From Trifolium pratense (taxonomy: Eukaryota > Streptophyta > Magnoliopsida > Fabales > Fabaceae), in NCBI RefSeq assembly GCF_020283565.1, contig NC_060060.1, positions 48,038,015 to 48,102,014 on the forward strand: DNA of 64,000 nucleotides. Reading direction: 5' to 3'. A program made the translations under genes and the position numbers. Each line of letters begins with the position of its first letter. Position 1 is the stretch's first letter. Under the pieces are notes generated by a model. It was not told where the DNA came from. It saw nothing but the letters and a program-made list of their open reading frames with translations, and did no database searches. Below, piece by piece: positions 21,427-33,610 of this stretch.

Positions 21427-22731
21427 ATGGCTCCGAAGCAACCAAGTACGGGTCTTTTTGTTGGATTGAACAAAGGTCATATTGTTACCAAGAAGGAATT
21501 GGCTCCAAAGCCCTCTAATCGTAAAGGGGTAAGTAAGATTGTTAATTTTAGGGTTCGCAGATTAGTTAAGAATTTTCATGGTTTAGATTTTACTTTTGTT
21601 TTTGGAATTTTGAATTATATGAGAATTTGTTTGATGTATAGTTTTAAGTTTGTTGGATTTGTTATTAGAGATTGAATGAATTCATTTTTGTTTACAATGC
21701 AATTGATTTGTATGAAAAATGAACAACAGCAGTAAAAGATTTGAGAGTTAGTTATGTGATTTGATGTGAGTTGAGTTGTAGAATGCAAAACCACTGTTTT
21801 ACAAGAATTTTGATTTTGGACTCTTTTGTTTTGTTTTGTACAGAGAACATTTTGTTATAAATTTTAGAATGATTTTCATAATGTTAAACAGCATTGCTAT
21901 CTGTCACAAAAATGGTTTGAAATGCTACCCCAATAAGCAATGTTATTGATGGTGGAGAGCCGACATACTGTCTGACATATGTCGTCGCCATCCTTCACAT
22001 AATGGCTATGTTGGTTTTTAAAAAAATGTGCAGCCATGGCTGATGTATGACAACACTGCTAATAAGTCTATTTAAGTTGCTGTTATATGACAATTTACAA
22101 GCTTTTTGTTTATTCCCAAAAAAATTGTGTTAATTTTCCTATTTATAAAATGTCGTTTGTATTGCTACTATAGTGCTATTTAATATATGGCTGGAGCTAA
22201 AATAAGCTTAATGGTTGGTGATTTGAATAAACATCTGTGCTATAATGTCTTAATTGATGCTTATTGAAAGATATAAAATACAGTAAAGAAGGAAATTTTC
22301 AAAAGGGACTATCAAGAGTGATTTGATTTTGATATTTTGGGTTTTCTTATCTTTGATATTGTCTATTATCCTAATAAGCATGTTGTTGTGGACAGAAAAC
22401 AAGCAAGCGTGTGCACTTTGTAAAGAACCTCATTCGTGAGGTTGCTGGCTTTGCACCTTATGAAAAGCGTATCACTGAATTGCTGAAGGTTGGAAAGGAT
22501 AAGAGGGCACTGAAAGTGGCCAAAAGAAAGCTTGGAACCCATAAACGCGCAAAGAAGAAGCGTGAGGAGATGTCCAACGTTCTCCGAAAGATGAGGTTTG
22601 TCTTCATTCTGTGTTTATACATGATAAGTGTTTTATTATTATGCTTATTGTTTCTTCATGAAAATTGAGTTCTTATGCGCTATCTTTTAATCGTGTGCAG
22701 GGCTGGTGGAGCAGGTGACAAGAAGAAATAA
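21427..22731 (+). CDS. RPL36: 60S ribosomal protein eL36 (L36e)
   Basis: Component of the cytosolic large ribosomal subunit. Coding exons are 21427-21528, 22396-22595 and 22701-22731, joined by GT-AG introns, giving 110 aa, the usual plant length. The protein starts [18 protein letters not shown], has the conserved [20 protein letters not shown] block, a Lys/Arg-rich rRNA-binding middle, and ends [10 protein letters not shown] further intron (21249-21422) splits the 5' UTR four bases before the ATG, a layout common in plant ribosomal-protein genes that usually boosts expression. The frame is intact. Upstream telo-box and site II motifs fit coordinated ribosomal-protein transcription. Confidence 0.95.
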
Positions 22732-24103
22732 GCATTTGTTTATTTCATTCAAAGTTAACCGGATGTACCAATGTTTTTTGAAAGACAAGTTGTTTCAGTT
22801 TTGTTTGGTTAAACTATGTAGTGTGCTTTTACTTCTAGAGATATTTTGTTTTGACTGTATGATTTATGGAAAGTGCTATTGGATTATTCTGTGTTATACT
22901 AGAAGTAACATAAAATCCTTTTGAATCAAATGTTTCTTCTGCATAGTTAACAAATTATTTTCCTTTGCATGCAACCCTTAACATGTTGTCTGTACTAATG
23001 GAACACAACGTTTTTTAGAATTCTTAATTAATACAAATTGATCTACAAAGTGTTTGGTTAGAATAGGGTTGGAAAGTATTTTGATTCAATTTTATGAATG
23101 TTTTAGTCTAGTTTTTAAAACCAAAAAGTTCTGATTAGTATTATAGTTTTTGTCTATTAAAATTGTCAAATGTATTTTCTATTTGGAAAATGCTATACAT
23201 TGAGAATAGACAACTCTACAATTAGGATAATGCTGGATGTTATCGAAGAATAACAGTTACTTATTTTCAATTCCAAACCATTCATGTATTCTCTCAAATG
23301 GCAATTTAATAAATTCACATATAATTGCCAGACATTTCATTTGTCACTACTCTGCGATTTCCGTCACACAGTGTAGTCCATTCATGTATTTTCTAACTCC
23401 TTAAAAATTGTACAGGTGTGCATTGTTAGTTTTCATGAGTGAAATTGGTCGTACTATATAGCATTATCCTTTACAATTTTCCTCCCATGTTTTCTGTCAT
23501 AAGGAGTGTTGAAAATATGACTACTAATTAAAAAGCCACATGTGATTCAGGTGATGCATATAGCAATACTCATTTTGTGCATTTTCCCTTTTTCATTTAT
23601 TTATCCACCACATTTTAGTCTACCATATTTGTCAAAGCATATCACTTTCTTCTACGCTGCTGTGCTGCCCAACATTCTTTGTTGTTGTCACACCCTAACA
23701 TACTATAGTGTTGTCATTGCTACTGTTAAAAGCGATGTTACCGATTCCCATGCTGACACATCGAATTTTTCTCTCCTCCTCCCCCCCCACACCCAACCCC
23801 ACGATGTTTCTCTTATATCCCCAAAATTCCATTTTTATCCCTAAGCCTAAAATTTGGAAAATACAATCTGAATTTTTCAAACTTTGGAAAAAAGTTTCCG
23901 CTCACTTGGCTTCTTCTTCACACGTAGCTATAACACTGGTTTAGTTCTAAAAACATTTTCCGAAATTTGTGTTGAAATATTCAAAAAAACCCATTCTGAA
24001 GTTTTTGTTACCTGCAATATTTTGCAGGTTTTGTAAGTTGACTGCATTGTTTATGTCAGTTTTGTGTTGTTGATATGTGTTGTCCATTTTTTTTTTGTAG
24101 TTA
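22732..24103. other. eL36 3' flank and intergenic region
   Basis: The first ~250 bases probably include the eL36 3' UTR. The rest is AT-rich with no gene; a C-rich run lies near 23787. No terminal inverted repeat of the following transposase gene was found here. Confidence 0.4.
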
Positions 24104-25836
24104 TGGTTGACAAATTTAAACCTCCCGACGATTTGAAAGCGATAGTGGTTGCTAAACCCCAAATTGACATTATGGATGGTGATTCGATGTCTTACAATTC
24201 TCAACTCCCAACGATAGTTTTCTATACAAATCGTCAATTTGTGACTGATAAATAAAACATGTAAGCTGATTGATTGTGTTCGCAGCGAAGCTGCAAAGTT
24301 ACGATTTGTCGTTGTAATTGTGAAATTTGACTACAGTGTTGATAGGAGAAAGCAATTTTTTGTGTTGGGTTGCGAAAGGGTAGTGTGTACAAACCAACCA
24401 ACAAGATGTAAAAATATGAAGAGACGGAAACGAGAAAATGTGAATGTCCATTTAGGCTCCTTGGTTATTTTCATGTATCACCAGAATGACATCTTACGGT
24501 TGTGTCCGGCATACAATCCCATGTGTTGGACAAAGAGTTAAAAGGTCATCTGGTTACAGAGCATTTGAAACCAGAAGAGAAGGAGTTAGTTGCTGAAATG
24601 ACATTGAAAGAGAGAAATATAGACAATGTGACTCCAATTAAGCAAGTGTACAATGCGCGTCATAGATTCAAACTTGCCACTAGGACGTCAAGGATTGAGA
24701 TGCAACAACTGCAAAAACGTCTTGAGGATAACAAGTATGTTAACAAATTTAGAACGGTTGGTGAGTCTACAACTATTCAGAATATTTTCTTTTCACTTCC
24801 TAAATTTGTGAACTTGTTAAACACATTTCCTACTGTTTTATTGATGGATTCCACATACAAAACCAACAGTTACAGTATGTCATTGCTTCAGATAGTCGGT
24901 GTCACGTCGACCGAGAAGACATATTCTGTTGGGTTTGCTTTTCTCAACTTTAGTTGGGCTCTAGAAATTTGTCATAGTCTTTTTAGGAGTGAAGACATCA
25001 CTCTGAAGGTGATTGTGACTGACAGGAATTCTGCACTGATGAATGTTGCTGCTGGAGTATTTCCAAACTCAGTTGTGTTGGTTTGTCGTTATCATATTAT
25101 AAAAAATGTGAAAGCTAAGCGCAAGTGCTATTGCACAATAAAAGATGCAGAAAATGTGAAGCAGTCAGCCGTGTAGGATATCGTGATGAATTCTTTTAAG
25201 GATGTGTCGGAATCACCCACTATGAGCAATATGTTGATGTTGTTTTATAGTTTAGGAAGGTATGTCAGATGTGGCCACGATTTCTAAATTATGTCCAAAT
25301 CACCGTTTTAGAAATTGATAAAGAGAAAATTGTAAATATTTGGACAAACTGTGTTATGCATATTGGCAATACTACCATAAATAGAGTTGAATCTTCACAC
25401 AGTGTCTTGAAAAAATACTTGTTAGATGGTCACAATGATTTGACCATGGGTTAAGGTGTGGTCCATAAAACGTTGATTAATACAGCTACAAACATCTTTT
25501 GGTAAGAGCTTACCTATTGCATAACACATATACAAGTCAAATTATTTGTACTATAAATTGTCGTTTGACATTTCTAGAAAGGCCTTGGATTTTATTTACC
25601 ATGAAGCAAAAAGAGTTGAGGAATTTGGTACGGATATCAAAAAGTGTGGTTGTGTAATGAGAAAAATGTTTGGCTTGTCATGTGCATGTGTGATTGCTGA
25701 GAAGATTCACAACAAGCAAGCTATTAAGCTAGATGAGGTGAACAATCAATGGAAGAAGTTAGCTTTCGATGAGGGCGAAGGTGGTGAAGACGAATGTGAT
25801 GATTATTCGTGTTTGGCGGAGTGGAAAACAATTTAA
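24104..25836 (+). pseudogene. MULE / FAR1-type transposase pseudogene
   Basis: Dead copy of a Mutator-like transposase, the family from which FAR1/FHY3 regulators derive. A FAR1-like N-terminal part is spread over two frames (24104-24541; FVLGCER marks its second half). The MULE catalytic domain lies in 24502-25176: LLMDSTYKTN with the first Asp, VTDRNSALMN with the second Asp, and CRYHIIKN. After an in-frame TAG at 25174 the frame shifts; a segment with RVESSHS (third acidic residue) lies at 25269-25454. A SWIM-type zinc-finger remnant (CGCVMRKMFGLSCACVIAEK) lies at 25546-25836. At least three frame changes and several stops make it non-functional. TIRs were not found. Confidence 0.85.
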
Positions 25837-26002
25837 GTTCATTTATTGTAAATAATATTGTTAAAATTAATATTGAATATTTCTTGAATCTAATGTTTAA
25901 AAGTTAATTATGTTTTTTTACTTTTGATTTAGAAATTTAAATGTTACATAATTTAATTACAGAAATGAAGAAAACACAAGTAATATTAGATAAATAACAC
26001 AA

Positions 26003-26201
26003 TGTTATAAACAATTTCTAAGCATGAACAATAATATGGAAGAATAGATGAAGGAGAGAAAGAGAAGAGAGAATAGACTATTGTATTATTCTATTCAAGG
26101 TGTGTATTACATTGTAATAAAGAGGTCCTATTTATAGGACACAATTAGGGGACAAGAAAACCTACACAATAATGGACATTCATTACATATTATTCATAAC
26201 A
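26003..26201 (-). repeat. 3' LTR (element orientation) of the copia element
   Basis: 199 bp with TGTTAT...ATAACA ends. It contains CCTATAAATAGG, the likely TATA region in the element's sense strand. Confidence 0.92.
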
Positions 26202-29200
26202 CTCCCCCTTGAATGTCCATGAAGGATATTCTTTCTCTAAAAAAAACCCTAGTGAAGGAAAAAGAGTACATCATCATTTGTGTGTGAACTGCCTCATTAA
26301 AAACCTTACAAGGAAAACCCAGTGGGACAAAACCACAGTGAAGGGAAAAAGAGTGCAGAACATATTTATATCTCCCCCTCATAAAGACAATTATTATACA
26401 TGAGATGAAAAATCAAATAATCTTATGTACTAGCTGCGCCAAAGTTTTACTAAAAGTTGACTCTGTAGAAAAATCTGTTATATCTTCTTTATTATACTCT
26501 TCTCTAAATTAGCACTGCGTCTGATATTATCTTCATGTTGAGTTGTTGCAGGAACCATCATTTTGTAATAAAACAACGAATTTCTTGTATGTGTTGAATT
26601 ACAATCCTCAACAAAAACATCTTCTGCTTGATGTAGTGCTAAAATCTTCACATGATTGGATGATATTGTTGTTTCTTTAAAGTATAAATAATTCTATGTT
26701 TTGCTTTACTTCAATATTTGGGTTGGATGAATAGGCAAAAATAAAATACTACGAAATTATAGCAAATATATTAGTGAGCTTAATTGAATTAAGATATGGT
26801 ACTTCAGGACCAATTCAAATTGTGCATCATTTTCTTGAGGCATGACACATCAAATGACATTGCAACCATTTTTAGTATACAACAAATTAGATTTGTCAAT
26901 GTCAAACTGTTTTAACACTTTTGCTATATAATCTTATTTAAATTATAAATTTAAATGAGAATATCTCATAAGCTCTTCGGGATCATCATTATCAAGTGAG
27001 CCAGTAAAATACGTTAAAACACATATTTCACATGAATTGAGTATTTCAGATGCTACTCAACTTAATTAATTTTTGAATTCACTTCAGGTGAATATGCTTC
27101 TTGAAAATCAATGATTGACATTTATCAATATACTTGAATAACAATTCAAACTCTAAACATTTTGTTTTTATTATTTTTTTCTTGAAAACTTATTCATATC
27201 GATTTATCTCCATCTGCGGATGAAATGGACTACTGGTCCAAAAACATTTCGCTTTGCAAAGCTAGTTTAATTTTGTATCAATTGTGTCTATCTTATTTAG
27301 TCAATCATTTCATTGTCTATAATCCTTAATAGACTTTGATTTATGATCCTCATTGTCATTTATCACATATATAGCGCTTTATTATGTGCAAAAATATTGT
27401 CAACGTTGACTTCATCTCGGTTCCATCGTATTCCATTCATGACATAGTTTGTCGAGATCTCTATATTTTCGTAAATTACAGGTACCTGATAAGTTCTTCT
27501 GGAACTGGAAAATTAATTATGTCAAATACTATTTTCATATCCTCACTCGGGTCATCTTTGTTTTTAGCTCATTTTCTTATTTGAGGATTTTTATCTTTGG
27601 AACCGATTTGCTTACCATGCTTCACGCGTGGTTAGGAATCATTTGCAATATTAGATTGTCCAACAGGGACATTCATTTTTATTGGAGCATTAGCAGCTGT
27701 TGATTGATTTCATAAACTTTGCAAATGAGTTATCTTTTGAACTTCTGGTTCATATTGATTTCTAAGAGGATCAAAATAACAATTATTAATTTATTTCAAA
27801 ACATTTCAATTGAACTTCTAGTTCATATTTTTAGCTGCTTATTATCTTCCCCTAATATTGGGAAAACTAATTCACCAATTGATAATCAGCCCATAAGTAA
27901 AAAAATCTCCAATTATTGGCTCACTTTGGAAATTCATATAAAAATTATTTTCCCAATATTCTTTTACTACCCATTTAAATGCATTATATTGGAGCAATTG
28001 AGACGTACCCAACACATCCAAAAATGTTTATATGGGAAAATAGGTTTATAAACTAAAATTCAAATAAATTAGGGGAGAGCTTATGTATATAATAATTTGT
28101 TGGCATGATGCTATTCAATATCTCAACATACATGTTTGAGTGTTCCCAACTATAACTTAGAATGAATCTTCAGGTCCATTATTTTTGTTTGTATGAACAT
28201 ATTTCACAAGATGTTTGGTATAAATTTCAATTAACATATGATATTTATCAAATATTTTCTAGAATAATATATATAAAACGATCTCTTAAAAATAATCTCA
28301 CAAACTTCTGGTTGTGAGTTTATAACAAACATACATGTGACCATTTAGTTGATGCATCAATTAAAATTTTAGGAATCTAATCGGTCCACATGATCGGTGT
28401 ATTGATTTACAAATATCACCTTATATATATTCTAAAAAATAAAAGATGCTCATTTACTTAATTTATCAACTTCCTTCGGGAACTAGTAACACATAAAAAT
28501 TATTAGATTGAAGAAACTTCAGGCCCTTCAATTCATATAAAATTATTTTATATTTCACATCATAATAGATTCGGGATGACCCATCCGATCTTGCCAATTA
28601 CAAACTTAATATAATTTAAATTGTAAACTTCTGGTTTACTTAAACATGTGCTTAAGTTGCACTAATATCATAAGTACACCACAAACTAGAGATAAAAGTT
28701 GATAATATGTCTCGTAATATAAGAGATAAAATATCTCCGTCGTTTCTTGTTTCAATATGATATTCATTTATGTGAATATCCTTCGGTAACAAATTTCTTT
28801 AAGACTTAAAATATAAAATACATTAGCAAAGTGCAACTTTGTTTCTCGATATAACAATGCATTGACTCTTCTGGAGTCTTCAATAATTTTCGTACTACCG
28901 AATATAAAATTTAATTTTTCATGAATAGTAGTATCGATGAATATTTTCAAGCTAAACAAATATGTTTCTACAAAAAATCTTTTCGGTGGAACACAATAAA
29001 AAATAGTAATAATTTATTTGTATGAGAATTAAAAGAGTAAAAATAAAGTATAACAAATTTTTTTTTATGTGGATTTCAGTAGAATTAGAAATTAAAATAT
29101 AGTAACAATTAAAAGATTTTAAAATTAAAATCAATCAATTGATTTAAATATGTAACCGGAATAATTAAAATCAGTTTATATTTACAAACTGTAACCGAAT

Positions 29201-30867
29201 TATAATTATAAGTAATTAAGAAAATAATTGTATTCAAAGCTTAAGAAAACATAATCACCATAAAATAAATTCAAAGTTTAATGTATAAAAAGCTAAATGT
29301 AACTTTTTTTCTTAGGCATATATTTCATAGGGAATAATAATCGTCTACCTCATAGTAAAATATAAAATAGATAGATAGAGATCTTACTAAGTTGTACATC
29401 GAGAAATAAAGTCGAATTATCATGTAAAAAGTTTCACATTTCAATTGATAATTATTGAAATTGTACCAATCTAAAATATGATTAATCAAATTTTTTTTTT
29501 TTGAAATTATTTTCATAAGTTTGCTACTTCAGGAGCATATTCAAGAGACATACATAATTGTTCTTTTAATTTTGGTCCAATTTATACTAAGATCAAATAG
29601 ATCATATGGACTTTAATCATGTTGTAAACAAAAATTAGTTCTTCAGGAACTCAACAACAAATCTCTATTCAGAATGGCTAGAGAAAAACACAATTTTACA
29701 ATCTTTCATAATATTGGTTAAGAAAATCCATATTCTTTGAGCAATCCATCAAAGATGCGCTAATATTAAAGCTTTAGCTTTTCAAGAACTATATCACAAG
29801 TGATTTTCATATAATGATCATAATAATCTTCATAATTTCTTCAAGAAAATTTTATTCTTTGAGCAATCATTCAAAGATGCTTCAATATTAAGGTTTTCCC
29901 TTTTTATTCTTTAATTAGTTCTTCGGGAACTAGCTAATATCACATATATTTTCATTAGTTTTGCTAATTTGTCTACTTTTCCTTTTTTTTTCTTTCAATT
30001 CTAGCGAGAAACCGAGCTTTTAAAATTAACACGGCCATGACTATTACCTCAACGATGGCCACAATTTTGTCCATGGTAATCGTGTGTTGCTACATTCACT
30101 TCTGGGAATGGAGTAACATCAATGGGTTGGACTTCATTCACTTCTGGGAATGATTTTTCATTCATTTATCATTGATATATACTATCATCAAATAATAAAA
30201 TTAAGCAAATACTTAGATAAGCATAATAAACATAGTCAAATAAAAAAAATTAATTCCAATTATTTTTTATTAATACTAATGTAATGTAACGTACTGAAAA
30301 TTTATAATGCAAATTAAATAGTAACTTAATAATAATTATAATGTAACCTATGTTATGAATAAGATTAATTAGTAACTTATTGAAAAAATAAAAATAAATT
30401 GGCATATAACGTATTGATAACAAAATTGGCATATGATATACATTTTTTATGTTTTGTACAATATAGAAATAAATAAATAAATCCATTGAAAATTGTAAAT
30501 TGCCAAAATTTTATAAAAATTGGTAAAACTATCCTTTAGGGATGCATATGTATATTGAATTCTTTTGGAATTCTTAAGAAATAATTTGATTTTTCTTTTA
30601 AGTTCTTCAGGAACTATATAATATTGTTATAATGTAAGAATAATCCTTTATGCAATCCTCATAAGAATAATCCATATTCTTCGTTATATTATAATATATC
30701 TAATTGTACAATCCTTCAAAGATGTATCTGTAATGAATTCTTCAGGAATTCGTGGGTAATACAAATTTATTTTAAAATTGTTTAAGAACTGTATAACGGA
30801 TCAAATATATATTCAATCAGTTATTTATCCAATCCTTCAGGGATTGATGTTCATTTTACTTATATCT

Positions 30868-31060
30868 ATGAATCTTCAGGATTCATATTTTAAAATTTCG
30901 TCATACTATGAATCTTCAGGATTCATATTTTAAAATTTATCACACCATGAATCTTCAGGATTCATATTTTAAAATTTCATCATAATATGAATCTTCAGGA
31001 TTCATATTTTAAAATTTTATCACACTATGAATCTTCAGGATTCATATTTCAAAAATTTAA
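30868..31060 (-). repeat. Five-copy ~40-bp tandem array in the copia leader
   Basis: Five successive units each contain ATGAATCTTCAGGATTCAT followed by an ATTTTAAAATTT-like spacer. In element orientation the array lies ~170-360 bp downstream of the primer-binding site, in the leader before gag. Each unit holds a palindrome with 7-bp arms and loop TTCAG. Confidence 0.9.
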
Positions 31061-31227
31061 CCACGATACTTCTGGATCGAAGGTTTGTGAATCAATATAA
31101 AAAAAACAAGAAGACAAAAAATTATCTGAAAGAATAGAATAAAAAAAATCATACATAAAATAAAATTGTCACTTCCCTTTGTTGCTATATCTTTCTTGAA
31201 AGGAGAGAGACTATCGTGCTGATAACG

Positions 31228-31426
31228 TGTTATAAACAATTTCTAAGCATGAACAATAATATGGAAGAATAGATGAAGGAGAGAAAGAGAAGAGAGAATA
31301 GACTATTGTATTATTCTATTCAAGGTGTGTATTACATTGTAACAAAGAGGTCCTATTTATAGGACACAATTAGGGGACAAGAAAACCTACATAATAATGG
31401 ACATTCATTACATATTATTCATAACA
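31228..31426 (-). repeat. 5' LTR (element orientation) of the copia element
   Basis: 199 bp, differing from the other LTR at two positions by eye (both C/T). The presumed promoter, with CCTATAAATAGG on the minus strand, drives transcription leftward. Target duplication CACAA follows at 31427. Confidence 0.92.
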
Positions 31427-31431
31427 CACAA

Positions 31432-31690
31432 TTTGTTTTCTCTCATTTTCATGTGTTAAATATGACTCTTGAAGTCATACATATTAAATACAAAAACACA
31501 ACTGGCCGATTACATGCATGACACCACCAATCAATTATGAAGTTTAAATTAAAAAAATTAAATTTTAATATTAATAAATCATACACAATTCTTTCATTTT
31601 CATGTATTAAATATGACTCTTGTAGTCATGCATATCAATCACCAAAAATACCCACAACCAGTTATTACATGCATAACACCATAAATATAT
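31432..31690. repeat. Diverged direct repeat, ~105 bp x 2
   Basis: TTTTCATGTRTTAAATATGA, a GACTCTTGWAGTCAT block and a later TTACATGCATRACACCA block occur in the same order at 31446-31525 and 31597-31680. Non-coding; the copia element inserted just to its left. Confidence 0.65.
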
Positions 31691-32157
31691 TAGAATTCAT
31701 TTTCTCCTTAATTTTTCATGTAATACTACGGCATCATTATTTTTTTTATCTCTTATTTATTTTCAGATTTTTATTTTTTCTTTCCTTTCATCTTTCTTGC
31801 ATACATTAATAAAAATAAAAGATAATTTTGCATATTTACAGAATACATCGCTACTTGAAAAACAAAAATATATATTATCTTCTAACTATTTACAATACTA
31901 TTAAAATAAATTTATGTTCGTCCAATATTTACATAAGTTGTTCATCTTGAACCTTGCTCAAGGCCCACCATTGTTTACGGGTATTATATAATTTTATCCA
32001 TAGCCATGGCTAGTGTGCGTATGAATTTTTTATTATCCCTAAATTATTTATCTTAATTAACTTTATATATATAATGAAATATTTTCTATGGTTGTATGTC
32101 TCATTTTATTCATTCTAAACATTTACTATTTTAGCTTCAATAAACAAAAGCTATTTA
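31691..32157. other. AT-rich intergenic, no gene recognised
   Basis: Only short low-complexity frames; no repeat termini were identified. Confidence 0.4.
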
Positions 32158-32282
32158 TCTATACCTATATATAAAGATGATACAAAAATCTTTTATTAAC
32201 ATACTCACCATAACATAAGGCATGTTTTTTTTTACATAAATTTACATAATAGACACAGACAGGCGCGCTGTCTGACCGCTAG
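32158..32282 (+). mobile_element. Miniature Helitron, 125 bp
   Basis: The 5' end is TCTATACCTATATATAAAG and the 3' end is the hairpin CAGACAGGCGCGCTGTCTG followed by ACCGCTAG. The element sits between A and T (A at 32157, T at 32283), as Helitron insertion requires, and makes no target duplication. The hairpin-plus-CTAG end matches that of the larger Helitron at 46005-48372. Confidence 0.75.
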
Positions 32283-33043
32283 TAACAAATAATTTTGTTA
32301 AAAAAAAAGTATAACAAATTTTTATAAATCTAATCCGGGCAATGCGGAAAATATGCTAGTAAATAAAACTAAATATTGTTAAGCTCAAGGATTGAAGGAG
32401 GGTTTATGGCATTTAACTTTACCCTTTGTAAATTCAACTAAATTAATATTTGAAATTTAATTATCGTATTATATATTTATAATCAAATGGAGAAAAAAAA
32501 TTCGTCCTTTTTTAGGCCAAAAATTTGGGGCCTTACTTTGGTCGCTTGGCCATTGGCCAACCCTAACTATTTCCCCGAATAGTCAACACAACATTATAGT
32601 AGAAAATATTCACATTACAGTATAGTACTATTACTATGCGATACACTTAAATAGTATATAAACTCTACAATATTCTAACTCACTACTATTTTTCCGAATA
32701 GTTAACACAATATTATAGAGTAAAAGAGAGATCTGCATTAAAACATTTCCACCATATGCAATCTATGCATGTAATTCATGAATCAAATGAGTTTGTTGCC
32801 GAAGTTGAGCATTGAGTTGTTAAACTTCAGCTTGGTGTCCAACTTCAGCTGCAACATTTTCATCTTGAAGCTCCACTATGTTGTGTTGAAGTTATATGAT
32901 CACTGTTGATGAATATATGTTTGGAGTCCATTGATTTGGTATTGCATTTGTATACATTCCATGTCCTTCTCTAAGACTAATGGTATTGCATTTGTATACA
33001 TTCGTAAAAGAGCCGGTTCAAAATTTACAACATAAAAATATCT
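32283..33043. other. Intergenic with short direct repeats
   Basis: A ~35-bp phrase with CCGAATAGTYAACACAAYAT is repeated at ~32574 and ~32694. GGTATTGCATTTGTATACAT is repeated at ~32938 and ~32981. A minus-strand stretch near 32800-32880 could encode coiled-coil-like heptads, but stops interrupt it. No gene is called. Confidence 0.4.
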
Positions 33044-33186
33044 TTTTTTTTTGTTTTTTTTTTAAATGGCAAATTATTAGTTATTAGTATATTAAAATGT
33101 TATTTTAGTTTTTCTTTTTGTCGGGACTTGAATCTAGGACTTCTAACTCCTTAACATTTAGTTCAACTAGCTTAACCAGTTAAGCT
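33044..33186 (-). mobile_element. tRNA-derived SINE with perfect 17-bp target duplication
   Basis: Read on the minus strand: A box TAGCTTAACTGGTTAAG, B box GATTCAAGTCC, a short body and a poly-A tail (T run 33044-33062 on the plus strand). The target duplication ACAACATAAAAATATCT is perfect at 33027-33043 and 33187-33203, showing LINE-type target-primed insertion. Confidence 0.88.
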
Positions 33187-33610
33187 ACAACATAAAAATA
33201 TCTGATTCATGTCAGTGTCAGTTTAGAATTTAGATAACTTACTGAAAAGCAATTATGGAGACGGAAATATTAAAATATATATATATATATATTTGTGTAT
33301 AATTAAGAGTTTTTCTTTTCAACTTTAACTTCTACAAAAACATTTGTGAACTCATGAGGGACTTTTACAAGTGAAGAACCACAAACTTATTTTAATTGAA
33401 AAGCTATCACAAATAATAAGCACTTATGTATAAACTATTTTTATAACAAAAGATAAGTAATGTTATTGTTTTCCTATAAGTTTTTCTTTTTCATAAGCTA
33501 TATGAGAGTTTATGAAAATGAGTTGAAAACAACTTATCAACACGTCATAAACTGTTATCATAATTTCTCCCTAACAGTCTCACAAATGGCACTAGATGAT
33601 GTTTTCTCTT

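Larger units (their letters stand above)
26003..31426 (-). mobile_element. Ty1/copia LTR retrotransposon with decayed interior
   Basis: 5424 bp between two 199-bp LTRs, flanked by target duplication CACAA (25998-26002 and 31427-31431). Orientation is minus: a PBS-like TATCAGCACGA follows the LTR at 31228, and a polypurine tract CAAGGGGGAG precedes the LTR at 26201. Copia traces on the minus strand, all frameshifted, include a gag tail with two FPEVN-like repeats (~30170-30040), a pre-RT region (~27460-27200) and an RNase H tail with LVHKI (~26430). A block typical of copia 3' ends lies at ~26290-26330. No long ORF survives, yet the LTRs differ at only two sites. The interior is full of short palindromes (see findings). 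Confidence 0.9.

Noticed and set aside
30868..31060. Five regularly spaced repeats resembling a CRISPR array
   Set aside because: Spacers are nearly identical AT-rich text, the host is a plant, and the array lies in an LTR retrotransposon leader.
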